From: Ananas comosus
Taxonomy: Eukaryota; Streptophyta; Magnoliopsida; Poales; Bromeliaceae
Assembly: GCF_001540865.1 (NCBI RefSeq)
Contig: NC_033627.1
Location: forward strand, 3,160,071-3,224,070
Reading direction: 5' to 3'
Length of the DNA stretch: 64,000 nucleotides
A program made the position numbers and the translations under genes. Below the pieces are notes generated by a model that was not told where the DNA came from, searched no databases, and saw only the letters and a program-made list of their open reading frames with translations. Below, in pieces: positions 10,861 through 23,274 of the stretch (positions are counted from its first letter, which is position 1; each line of letters starts with the position of its first letter).

Positions 10861-11445
10861 CTTTTCAACGCTCGGTCTCACTCACTGTCACGTGACCGGG
10901 ACCCGGGTTCGGGGTTCGGACCGGGGCCACACGGTTCGAACCGCGAACCGAGCCGGTTCGGCGCAAGTTAGCCCCGACCACAGTTGGCCTCCTCGTCTCG
11001 GGGGCGCGGCGCACTTTAAGCGTAACCCCAACCCTCGAAGACACGTTGTTTTAGCCCCCGAGCACGCCAAAACACCTCCTCCTCGTTCCCTTCTCTCTCT
11101 CTCTCTCTCCTCCTCTCCTCTCTCTCTCTCTCCTATTTCGCTTCTATTCTATATTTACTCTGTCTCTCTCTCGTTCTCTCTCTCTCTCTCGCTCTCTCTC
11201 TCTCTTCGTCTTCGTTCGATCCCTTTCCACTACCCTTTCCCCCTCCTCCCCTGTTCCTCTCCCCGCACGCGAATAATCCAATCCCCTCTCCTCCTCGTAC
11301 GCGTAGATCCCTCGATCCCACGTAACCCCTTCGATCAATGCGCCTCGCGAAGCCTCGGGCCATGCCCCGCGCCCGATTCCCACGTGCGGGAGCTCGCGCA
11401 TGCAGGGGAGGTCGCTAGCGCGCGCCTCCGCGGGCGGCGGAGGGG
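10861..11445 (+). promoter_or_regulatory. Promoter and 5' leader of the RING E3 ligase gene
   Basis: GC-rich DNA (about 10,880-11,050) precedes several CT microsatellites (about 11,094-11,205) and a C-rich leader running to the ATG at 11446. Pyrimidine-rich leaders of this kind are common in plant genes; (CT)n/(GA)n tracts are known binding sites for BPC GAGA-binding factors. Upstream ATGs at 11338 (26-codon frame ending 11418) and 11400 (frame overlapping the main start) would lie in the mRNA if transcription starts upstream of them. The transcription start itself cannot be read from sequence. Confidence 0.55.
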
Positions 11446-14400
11446 ATGGAGCGCGGCGGGGCGGCGGCGGCGGCGGCGGCGGCAGCGGCGGAGGCGGCGG
11501 AGGCGGCGGTGATGGTGAAGCGGGAGGTGATCGTGGCGCGCGTGACGTGCCCCCTGTGCAAGAGGCTCCTACGCGACGCCACCACCATATCCGAGTGCCT
11601 CCACACGTGTGAGTGCCCCCCCGCGCGCGCGTGCGGAGCCGCCCCCTCTCCTCTCGCCTTCTCCTCTCCTCCTCGATCCGAATCTTGTGTTTTTCTTCTC
11701 CGAGCGTTTTTCGCGATCTGTGTTTTTCCTTTTCTGATTCGGGTTCTCGGACGTGGGATTTTACGTAATTTCGCGGTTTCTTGATGCGGGTTGGCGTTAC
11801 TCTTCGATCACGCGATATTTGCTCTCTTTTTCCCCGTATATATTTGTCCTATTTTTTGTTATTTTTACGTTCTCAGCTATTGAGAGAAAGAATAGTATAT
11901 AGAAAGCCTACAAGCTGGCGTATTTAATGGGTTTCAGGTTCTTCCCCCCTTTGGTTTTGCGCTTTGTATAGTTGGCTTCTTCTGTTTCTTTGTAGCGTTC
12001 TCTCTCCCCTGTTTTCATGGTGAGGTTGGGATAGAGAAGGATGTTAGATGGTGCCATGCAGTAAAAATTTATACGTTTTAATTCGGTAATTTGATCGTAA
12101 AAATTGATTTTTTTTTTTGTAGTTATATTGTAGGGAACGAATGAGAAACCCCCATGCATGCAAGTGATTGAAGTAATATGTAATCGAGCTTCTGCTTCAT
12201 GAATTTTATTTTGCATGGGCTCGAAGTGATCTACTGTTCAACAAACAGCCGCAAAGATCTTTTCTGTATTTATTAAATGGGTGAAAATAACTATCCTTAA
12301 TGTGTTTGTATGGAGTTTATACGTGCTTCTTTACTTATTTTTAAATTTTGATTCCTCTGGTGACAGCTTATGCTGTTTCACTCCACTTTAACATTGGACG
12401 TGAAACTACACGAGTATAGCTTTAGCTTGTATTTGTATTTGTATTACTTGGTTAGATTGTTGGAAATTATTAAGTGTGAACTCTGTCACGGTTTCCTCTC
12501 TTTTTCTGTATTGCCCAACCAAGTTGGCAAACTTGTTAGAAATCGAAACTTCTTGGGTCATGAATCGGTCAATTTTATCTGTTGTAATGTGTCACTACTG
12601 AGGATTCTTGTGTTAGGAACTCACTCAGCATTAAATTTTGCTCCATCTGTGATAATTAACTTGATGTTGCATTATGAGCTGTTGACATGAGGTCATTATC
12701 ATTGTACTTTGTCTTCTGGTTTAGGGCAGAGGGCACCACTGAAATGCTTTCGCTGATTGCTAAATAATGTTCAAAAACTCATAACTCATAAGCATGCATT
12801 ATGTTTGTTGTACTATCTGGTCTCATGTTTCTATGCCTTCTTCATGAAGTTGCTCAGAAAGTCATATCCGATCCGATCTTTTCGATGCTGTATAAAGTTT
12901 TTTGTGACCGTTGACTATGTAATGCATTCTTGTGTTGTAATTTCTGTACTATATAGAGGCGTAGTAGCATTTCTCTGTTTCGGTGTAATTGCAGTATGTT
13001 AGAAATTTGATACTATAGTTAGGACAATATGTAAGATTTGCTAACCAAACCTTTATATTGTTTTATATATTCAACTATTAAGATTTATATGACTTATATT
13101 CATTTTTTTAATTCAGTTTGCAAAAAATGCATCTTCGAGAAGCTCAGTGATGAGGAGACAGACTGCTGCCCAGTCTGTAATATTGATCTGGGTTGTACCC
13201 CGATTGAGAAGCTCAGGTGAACTTTCTTTCCGAATGAAAGGTTTGGTTTCTCCCATAGTAGTGTTGTTTAATCTGGTTTAATCTTTTGATTGTCAACCGA
13301 AGATTCCTTGTGTTTGAATATTAATATGTTAAAACTACCCATCTCTACTAGCTTAAGCCTTTAGAATACTCGATTGTTGATGTGGTATTGAAGTAGGACG
13401 TCTTGACTCTTGAGTTTGAATCCCACTAGGCTCCATACCTGACGTAGAGTGTTGAATATAATATGTTAAATCACTGTTTGATACCAGCTTATATATAGGC
13501 ATCTTTAAGTTTGTAACATCCTTCAAGTTCTGCTAGGAATTAACTACTTCTGTCGAAAATTTAGGGATTGTTCCATCAAAAAAAAAAAAAATCCATTTGG
13601 TTTTAGAAAATTCGGTCACAAAATATAAACCTTTGTAGAGTTCCGAACTGAAAGGCACTTAAATCAAACACATTGAAAGGTTAGGTAGTCAAATTAAAAT
13701 TTTAAAATGTTTTCCTGCAACTATTTTGATTTGTCTTCAAGTAAAAACCAACAGATGTTACTTGAACCATAGTAGATTTTGAAGTCTTAACTGAACTTAT
13801 AAAATTTTGATTCTACTACCTCATGTTTCATTCGTACTGGTTTTCAAAAAGTTCATCAAATTCTTTTAGATGCCAACGGTTTTTGTACAAAAAAACTTGA
13901 AGAATATCCTATCAAATAATAAAATATTTCATTACGTTTAATAAAATCCGCCGAAAAGTGAAGATACTGGCAGTCTGGCATACTGCCAAGTTCTAGAGTA
14001 GACATACTTAAAGCAAATATACTGTTTACATTAGGTGGTGAATTAAAATTTTAGAAGTTCACACACTCATTTTAAAATGCACTTTAGTTCAGGCAAGGCT
14101 CTACGTTATTACATTTTTTCATCATATTACTAGAAGTCGTGCAGTGGAAAGATTAACTACATAGGGAGTTGAAAGCATAACTCTGGAAAATGCTTTAAAT
14201 AAGTGTTAGTACTTTTATGCCACTCTGATGCCTGGAGGGAGGTGCTACTGTCAAACTGTAATTAAGGTGTCGCTTGAATGCTTACAGGAGCATGCCTGTA
14301 AAATGTAATCTTAGGCCTAGTGAAGAACGTATCCTCCCACTGAGTCAATAAGCTCTATATTTTTTTTTCCTAAATATATAAAAATTAAAAAAATGAGTGG

Positions 14401-17400
14401 TGTCAAATTGAACGAGGTAGAATAACAGGCTAAAACAAAAGAACAAATTTGAATCACGCTTCTTTGATGCAACTAAGTCGTCTTCACATAAGGTTGATGA
14501 AACCAGCAAAGTGGCTTATTACCATAATGGAAAGCATATGTTTGGAGTACCTAAAACTTTGGAATCAATTGCAGTACCTTTATCACAATGTATATGAGAA
14601 TGTGACAAACTTCTATACACTTAAATTTTTCTAGAACTTTACTGTGTTTAGGTTCCTTGGGCCCCTTTTAGCTCAAATAAAGTCTTCTAACTTACACTCA
14701 CAGAAATATCATGACTAACTTAGGAATTCACATTGCTGGACTTCAGAGAGTTTTGTTTGCCACTTATCACAATCACAAAATAATATTTATTTTAGATTCC
14801 TACCGGTTTCAGAAACCTCATACTTCCCTTATTTTCTAGTGCGAATCCTAATTATCATAAGCTCTCTAAAGGGAGAGTTTTTGCCTCAAGGCAGTTTGGT
14901 TTCACACAGATTTTGGGAGGCTAATTAGAAAGCCTTCAAAACGTCACTATAAGTTTATATGTTGTCCGAATTCTTTAAGGGAATCTCTTCTAGTTCTGAA
15001 TCTCACCTTGTTGCTAATTATCAGATTATTCTTTGAACTTTTTGAAAGAATCTTTCTGTTTTTTTACATAGTCAAAATGTCGTTGTTCTGTTTCTTACTA
15101 AAAAAGATGAGATCTTTATATTATTTATACTCATTTACAACTTAAGCTTGTTGATGGTACTTCATGTAATGGACATTTTTTTTCATCACTATGATAAATG
15201 TATGAAATGTGAAAAAGCTTGTCGCACTATTACAAACTAACATTTTTCTTGTGCCAAAAAATCTGTTGAAGATAAGTATCAACCTCCTAGTAATCCAGAA
15301 AAGAAAAAACTCCTTAGGGAGATCTTTAATTTGTCATTACTTTGGTACATGTGTTTGTTGAACCCTTTTTCCATAATGGATCATCTGCAGGCCTGATCAC
15401 AGTCTACAAGATATAAGGTCAAAAATATTTCCTTTCAAAAGAAGGAAGGTCGAGGCTCCAGAAGCTGTTACATTGCCTCTAAGAAGGAAAGAAAAGTCAC
15501 TTTCTTCATTGGTAGTCAGCACTCCTAAGGTTTCAACACCGGCAGGCTTTACAGGGCGGCGAACAAAAGCTATTCCTCGAAGGACTTCTGCTTTACGTGG
15601 CTTAGGTCCTATTGTCAGTGAATCTGTGAAACAAGAACATGAGAATGCTGACAGACGCGAAGAAAAATCAAGTTCACCTGACACTATGAGCAAAATGGCT
15701 CAAAACAAAAGACAGGTTGAGAAATTACATTACTCTTTTCTTTTTCATATTGCTAGTTTTGGCAGTTCATGTTGCACATAATATTTGGCTGCATCTATTT
15801 GCGGGAATTAGGAGGATAACTCATGTTGTTCCCCTTGTCTTGCCTACGCTTGCAGACTTTGAGCGTGAATAATATTTTCAGGCCAAACCTGGTTATTTTA
15901 GGACAGGCAGACAATAAGAATTTCAGCCTCCTTGTGATGGTGTTGTCCAGGCCTTTATCCTCACCTATACCCGTGATAAAATTATCATCATTGTTGCATT
16001 TTTCCATGCAATCGTTACCTCATTATAATTATCCTCCAATGCCACCTAAATTTTTTTTCCAGCCCAAATGTGCCACTCTGTGTATACTATCTCAGATGAT
16101 AGTGTATGTTTTGGTATAGGTTACCGAAGTATCATGCTGTGGGTAAAATTGACAACATTTTTATGGTCAACCTTTTTTCAGGCTACTTCTAATGGAGAAC
16201 CATCCAACCACGTTAATGGCAGTCAGCTCTTTGCAGAAAGGTCCGAGCTTTGGAAACCTTTAAATTGTCTTGTTGAAGCTGCCAACAGAACGAAGTCTCT
16301 AAAATCCGGCCCACAAAGTCCTAATATCAAGGATGAGCAACTTAATGGCCCTGATACTGATGGGCACATCCACAGAGCAAAGGTTAGGGAGCATTCACAG
16401 AAGTCCAAAGTACAGGATGGAAAGAATGGAAGTGTTTTTACTCCTGCAGCAACATTCAGAGCTAAAAGAGCTCAAGGAATAAGCCGGAAAAGGAGGGAAC
16501 GTGGAGCTTCTGCTCATTCCTTGCTTGGTGCAGCAGCTGCTCATGGTCAACGGAGGTTCAATCCAATTTGGTTCTCATTAATAGCCTCTTTTGATCAGTG
16601 AGTAACTTTTTTCTTTTTCTGCAAATTTGGAAGTAGTAATCTTGTTTTTAGTTGTCACGTTTTGTGTTTACTGATCTTTCTTATTTATTATTTATATGCT
16701 CTTTTAGGAAAGGAGATCCTCCTTTACCGCAGATACCTACAAATTATTTGAGAATCAAGTGAGTTATTCCTTCTAAGCATTGGTTATGTAGTGTTATATC
16801 TAAAGTAGCTTCTTTTTTATTTTAATGTTTATTATCTAGATTTTTCTGTTTCTTCTGTGAGAAAATAACTTCATACTAAATACAGCCTCTAACTGGAAGC
16901 TGGTAAACCATAGTATACATGTCCAACTAGTTTCAACCTAGATGAGAATAGGAGGATGATGTTTTTTAGGTTTTGTTGTTGAACAGGGTATTCTTGTCTC
17001 CTGTCAAATTCTTTTAGGATATTTTGCTTGCTGCTAAGGCTTTGATGGAATGCATTAGCTGAGCTTTCTACGAATTGATTGAAAGATCAACTTTAGAAGT
17101 AGATTTGTGGATAAATTGCTATGAGTCAAGTTCTGTAACAAGCAGTTAGACTGAGGATATCTCAATAAATGGGACATGATGTAAGATATACTTTAGATGC
17201 ACGGAGGAGCATGAGTAAATGAGAAAATGAGAGAGATTCAGCATTGTTGAGGCACTGTAACTTTATTCTCTAGAAATACTTCGAATAGAAATGCATTTAA
17301 AAATGGATGACGCACTTGCATTTTGTAGTTCTATTGAACATGTTTGTTGAGTTTGCATTTTACTCCAGGCTGTCTGCTATATTTAAGAAGGAAAATGTGT

Positions 17401-19765
17401 GGAATATCATCCATTTGATTCAGCTTTTAAGTTTGCTCGATAGGATTTAGATTTACAGCTTGTATGGGGACCTATTATTCGCTCTCAAATACATTTATCT
17501 AGATAACCCTATTGGTTAAAGTAGTCTATCAAGATATAAATCCATATATATATATATATTGATAAGAAAAATTCATGGAAATTTCTATTGTTCATGATTT
17601 TTTCAAAATATATTTCATGTCAATTAAGTATTTGTGATGATATTTGTCATGAAACTAAGTCAAAGACAATGTACGAGAATGTTTGGCAGGTGAAAATTTC
17701 CAAACTTGGACCCGCAACTCACTCGCTCATCTACTCGGAAAAGTTTGAATGGTTTATAATTTTCATCTGGTTAGTTGTGGGTGACCTCAAAACACCCAGA
17801 TGGCAGTTGGATCCGATTTGGTCTTGCCACTTCCAATATTATGGCTTGTGAATTATGTACTAGTGTAGTTTTAGTTTATGATTTAACGTCTAAGTTATAT
17901 ATATTCAAACTATGCAGGAAGGAAGGGAATCAGATTTGGCAGCTAACTGGAAAATATATCAGATATTGGAGTACCACAAAACCATGATTTTCTGAATAGA
18001 ACCTCTTCTTTCATTGCCTGTCTTAAATTTTAGCAAAAAGCACCCTATTCTTGAACATTGTTTCCATCATCAGGCTTGTATGAATCCATATGATTTCGAC
18101 TGTTTTGGTCCTTGTCTTTATTCTGTTTTGGTCCTTGTCTTTATCCACGCCTCTTGATATTTAATGCAGTGGATTTGCGTTGGGGGATTTTGTCTAACTA
18201 CAAAGTGATTTGACTTCATGTGTCAACGACTTTTATTGTCCTTGATTCCTAAACATATGTTAAATTGTTGTAAAGATCTATGCTGTGAAACATGAAGATT
18301 ATCAAAGTTTGACACATGAAAGCCCTTTAACGAGTATGTTTTTTACTTGCATGTAGCTCAATTCTTTGGAGCTAACTAATTTGTTGACTATTGAGCATTA
18401 ATATGCATAGGTATTTGTTGCTCTATGCTTAATGTATTATTGGTTTTGCAAATGGCTCATTCATGCTTATACTTTTTAGAGACGGCAACATTCCTGCTTC
18501 CTTCATCAAAAAGTACCTTGTGCAGAAACTTAATCTTTCAAATGAAGCTGAGGTGAGTTCTCAATTTCCTTTCAGTATTGGTGGATATTCTTGTTTGGAC
18601 TGCTAAGTTTCATATTATGATTGTGAAGAATAATTTTTTTTGTTTTTGTTTTGGCAAAATTGCCTTCTATCTTAAATTGTATCATAGTTGCACAATGAGA
18701 TGCAATGTGCTCTGTGAGCATGCTATATATTGTGAACACGATAATTGCTATAAACTTAACTGATTCACTGTTAGAAAATGATTTTGGCTACCTTTTCTAA
18801 CATATGTAAAAAATCCATGTGATCCCCACGATCCTAGTAGAAAGATTGTTCGGTTGCTAGTTAACGTAGTCTCTATGATGAAGTGTTAGTAATGTTTGTG
18901 CAATAACATTCTGAAATACAGAGAAAACATTTCAACATTGTTTTTGACAACAGTACCTAGTTTTTACCACAAATTATAAGATGCCTAAGCAACTTGCAAG
19001 GTAATATATTTTCAATATACTGCGGAATATATACAGTAAGGTTGGAGCCCTTAAGAGTTGCCGAGATTACAAGTGGCTATTTGCCAAGCCCAAGTTCTAT
19101 TTTGCATTTTATTGTCAGCAAAAACAAACACCTGCCTTCTTCATTAATGTGGATAATGAGCGGAAAAAAGGGGGGGAAAACAACATTAAGAGATATTAAA
19201 TAAAACAGAGAAGAGCATGAGGTGCAAAGAGGGATCTGGAGGAGGTTGTGTTAGGTCATCTTGTGATCATCAGGACAACCAATGTAATATCTCTTAGTCA
19301 CTTTAAACAATTCTCCATTGCAGATTATGATTTATCTGTTAATCAATATTGTTTTCATGTTAACTCATCTTGCATTCCCCATTAAGCTAACTTTTACCTG
19401 CTTTACTGTCAACATGCCTTTCCTTTTTTTGCTCGTTTCTTTTTCTAATAGTGATTGTCATAGTTATTCATAGCCTTAGAGTATTTTCTTAACAAAGCAA
19501 GATTACTAAGGCTGCGGAAGCTAATCTCGATAGCTTCTTTTTTGCGGTTTTCATTATGAGTGACTAAGATATTTTTAATTTCTGATTACAGGTGGAAATT
19601 ACATGTCGAGGACAGCTAGTAGAGCCGACACTGACTCTTCAGAACCTAGTAGAAATATGGCTAAGAGGGGGATCAACAGAGAGAGTGCAAGCTCCAGTTG
19701 GAACGTCCGCCAAGGACATCGTGATGGTGCTAACCTATGGGCGGTCGAAGTCTTCACTATCCTGA
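11446..19765 (+). CDS. DRIP2-like: RING-type E3 ubiquitin ligase, DRIP-like (RING + RAWUL)
   Basis: Coding exons: 11446-11608, 13117-13216, 15391-15715, 16182-16597, 16708-16758, 18480-18552, 19592-19765. They sum to 1302 nt, 433 residues plus stop, close to the ~420 of Arabidopsis DRIP1/2. A poly-Ala run (residues 6-15) precedes a C3HC4 RING at about 35-77, starting CPLCKRLL, then ECLHTFCKKC, then CCPVCNIDLG; the intron splits the FC of this motif. A Lys/Ser-rich middle contains a basic KRAQGISRKRRERG patch, a possible nuclear signal. The C-terminus (about 315-430, from NPIWFSLIASF to VLTYGR) is a RAWUL ubiquitin-like domain, as in Polycomb RING proteins. Known DRIPs are nuclear ligases that ubiquitinate the drought regulator DREB2A; the same role here is inference. 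The start ATG is the first in frame with the RING. Confidence 0.92.
13328..13480 (+). mobile_element. Decayed miniature LTR element (TRIM family), copy 3, intronic
   Basis: Lies in intron 2 of the RING gene. It retains a worn 5' LTR end (TTTAGAATACTCGATTGTTG), a PBS-like TGGTATTGAAGTAGG at about 13383, the internal GAGTTTGAATCCCACTAGG and CTGACGTAGAGTGTTGAATA. All line up in order with the intact copy at 5674-5950, with a deletion in the internal region. The 3' LTR is mostly lost. Confidence 0.6.
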
Positions 19766-20990
19766 TCCAAAACTCGCGCTGCCACAATGTCTAATTCTTC
19801 GCTATTCTTTCTAGGTGGTTTAAGGACTCTTTGCCTTTTTTTTTTTTTTTATATATCTTATAGATGCAATGGGCTCACACTTCCAGTTAGCCTTTGTGCA
19901 AAATTATGTATCCATTGTCAATCGATGTTTAATTTTATTAGGACATGCATTTTTATTTTATTTTTAGTATAATGTAAGTGAAAAATGTAATGATGTAATG
20001 GCTCTTTACAGGTTGCAACAGTTCCTTTGTCTCTTTTGTCTGTTTTCGTCTCGTCTCTTTCTTTTTCGCTCCAATGAAACCATTGTGTATGTAGTCGAGT
20101 GGAGTTATGTACTCTTATCGCTATCAGCAAATCACATAATGACATGTCTCGCTGATAATTTTATATAATGAGTATTTTAGTAATTTTAAGAAGAAAACAA
20201 ATGCAACAAAATAGTTTTGTGTGTTACTTCGCCACGACTCACCATACATCAACGTACCTTGGTTTATATTTGAAGTTCTTTTGAATTTTATGTTGTTGGG
20301 GTTGCTTTTTGTTTAGCATGTTTCATGTCCTCGTAGTTATGATCCGTCATCAGTTTATTTATTTTTCATATCTATCTCTACATACAAAAATGACATTGTT
20401 CCCTTGCTAATGCCTACGGGAGAAATGCGGCTAATGTAGCCAACTATATTTCAAATTCGCAATGCGAAATTTAATTTGAACAAATGCAAGTATTAATGAA
20501 AATGAATCCCAGAGATGCACCATCTCTGGATTCATGCATCTAGATCCCATACACATCCTCACAATTAATTATCACCGAAGCGCGCCGTAAATGAGCTATA
20601 ATTTAACTACATTTAAAGCACGCCGATCTTCGATATCCACGGGTCCACAAAAGGAAAGAGCCTCACAATAGAAAGCCGAACCCTAATCGACAATCGGCGA
20701 CGACGAAAAGACCGGACTGCCCCTTACTCCTCACCTAATCTATTCTTAAGGTACAATTCCGCCGCCGAGCAATGCTTCGCGTATAGCAAAAGTTACCCTA
20801 AAACATAGTTAACGAAAGCAGTTTTATATTATACACTCGACAACTAGTAATTCAAAGTATAATACTGATTCATCAAAAATATATATATATATATATTCTA
20901 CCCGTTCCTCGATAATTTCACGGCGTGCCCTTTTACTCAATGGCTCTAGGGTAGAAAAATAGCAGTGTATAAAACTACTGCTGCAACAAG
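19766..20990. other. 3' UTR of the RING gene and intergenic spacer
   Basis: The first ~350 bp after the stop are T-rich and likely transcribed 3' UTR; no polyadenylation site can be fixed. The rest is spacer before the methyltransferase gene, with GC-richer DNA at about 20,580-20,780 and a TA run at 20,880-20,896. No gene is seen. Confidence 0.5.
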
Positions 20991-21142
20991 TAGAAGTGGG
21001 AGTGAAGCTCCTCTCTCACTCTCTCTCTCTCTATCTCAGTACCAAAGAAGATAAAAATTTGGGGTGAAATTGGGAGCCCGGGAGACGAGTAGTTTTCAAA
21101 TTCCACCCCATCCCCACCCCTCCCTCCTCACCACCTGCTTTT

Positions 21143-21177
<35 letters not shown>

Positions 21178-21265
21178 ATTCACGTTTCTCTCCTCTCTCC
21201 CTTTTTGGGTTCTCAAATACGTTTCGCTCCCGCCAAAAACCCACCCCCTCTCCCCCACCCCTCAC

Positions 21266-21311
<46 letters not shown>

Positions 21312-21440
21312 CGCTCGCGCCCCCGCCACGTGCGCTGGGGCGAAACCCTACTTCTCCCCCTCTCCAAACCCCCTCTCTCCTCTCTCCCCTCCTTTCCTTC
21401 TCCGTGTGCGTACAAAATATAACGCATCCTTTGTACGCAT

Positions 21441-21482
<42 letters not shown>

Positions 21483-21570
21483 CACCTGTCCCCTTCTCCT
21501 CTCTCGCTCTCTAGGGCGCTCTGCGGCTGTTGGCGGCGGCGATCGGCTTCGTCGCGGAGCCGACCGATCG
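20991..21570 (+). promoter_or_regulatory. CT-rich promoter and noncoding first exon of MET1
   Basis: Long CT tracts occur at 21143-21174, 21268-21308 and 21444-21481, with a shorter one near 21,013-21,032, in otherwise C-rich DNA. A consensus donor follows at 21571 (GATCG then GTGAGC). The first coding exon at 23266 begins with an acceptor and only 9 nt before the ATG. So a noncoding first exon ending at 21570 and a ~1.7-kb leader intron are the simplest reading. (CT)n/(GA)n tracts are known plant GAGA-type factor sites; function here is inference. Confidence 0.65.
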
Positions 21571-23274
21571 GTGAGCAACGCGCTGCCGCATCTCTCTTTT
21601 CTGTCCGATCTGATTGCATTTGTTTGGGGAAATTGGAAGCATAAATCCGGGAGAGTTGCTTTGGAAAGAAGTTGATTTATGTTTGCGAGTAAATTTGGTC
21701 TCGCAGTTGTTGGTCTGTTTTTCGTCAAGAGGGAGTTGGTAGAGAGTTCTATTTTTTTGTTTCTTTTTTAATTAGTGAGCATGAAAAAAGTCGTCTTTGT
21801 TGCGTGCGAGGCGAATTTTGAGCATTAGGGGGCTTTGATCTGTTCATGTTTAGTGAAATTGCTTCTTTTGTAGATGATCTTAAGTTGTTTGATTTTAGTC
21901 GATAGGTCGGGGTTCTTTTTTTTTGGTTTGTAATCATACTAAATGTACTCTTTGTTGCTTGCCATGAGAATTTTGAGCTTTTGGGCACTTTGATCTATTC
22001 ATATTTAGTAAAGTTGCTGCTTTTGTAGATGATCTTGAGTGGTTTGATTTTTGGTCAATAAAGAAAGAGACAAGTGGAGAAGAATTTGAAGAATCTCTAA
22101 TTGGGAGGAGAATAGTGTGAAGGGTATAGCCCTTTCCTTTATTTTTCCTCCTCTAAATCCTTCATTTCATCTTTTTCTCTACGTAGTGGTGGTTCACTAT
22201 GTTCCTTTTTTGGTTATGAAGGTTTTATGAAGGATCTTTTGTTAGTTTTGTTGATTAGGGGGCTCTGTACCTTCATATGTACTTTTGTTGAAGAAGATCT
22301 TCTATCCTCACAAAGAGACTCTTTTTCCTCTATGGTCAAAGTTACCATGTTCTTTCGTACTAGTGATGATCTTTCGTACTAGTGATGAATGAGGCAATTA
22401 CTGGAAATGACAAAGTAATAGTAGAAGATAAAGGGGTTTTTTATGGTTCTTCATCCTTTTGTTTATTGGTTTTGTGAAATTGTATTTCTTACTACATTTG
22501 TTCTTTTTTTTTCCTGATTGCCAGTTTACGGATGTCTTGTATGGTGGTTGGTCCATAGTGTAAAATAAATCATTTCTCATGAAGGTCATGCGCCTAAGAA
22601 ACTGATTATTTTCTATTTCTTATAGGTAATCCTGGATCATATAGTTATCTAGGCGCAAAGGATAGTACCTACCTTGAGACAGCTGACACTTAAATGTTCT
22701 TTTCTTCCACTTTGTTACCTGAGCATGTACTTATCTACAATATACATCTGCCCATCTGGAGTTGTACTTCCCATATCCTAGTTCTTCTTTGTCACTTGAT
22801 TTGGTGATATTAGCCTTTCATTTTGACAATAAAATTAGAAGTACGTTTTGTTGTATTTCGGCCCATTTAGCATGTATAGTATTGGTTCATAAAAATAAAA
22901 CATTGTCTTGAAATTTCAGTATAATCATTCAATAGCAAATTTAATTATCACCTGATATGTTGCAATCCTTTTAAACTTATAGGAAATCCCATACATGTTG
23001 CTTGCTCGAACTTAACACATATCTATGCGCATTTATATGAATTACATTTTAAGCTTCTGTCTAAAAGTTTAACCACCTTTCACTTTCCTTGCATGAGTAA
23101 TTGTGCCTCATTAACCTTGTAAATTAGAAGATGTAGGTAGTAGTCCTATTTGGCTATTTGCATGCTTTCATTCTTGTTCCTTATTTTTTGGTTATTTTTT
23201 TCCATTTTGAATTTGAAAAATAATTGTTGACATTCAGTTTTTTTGGTTATTCTAAAACCATACAGGGGGCGAGA

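Noticed and set aside
10892..11512. 206-codon open frame before the RING gene
   Set aside because: It is built from CT microsatellites and GC-rich leader sequence (Ser/Leu and Arg runs) and overlaps the true start out of frame.
21064..21728. Several open frames of 70-200 codons in the MET1 leader
   Set aside because: They are Ser-Leu or Arg-Glu dipeptide runs produced by CT/GA microsatellites, with no conserved content.
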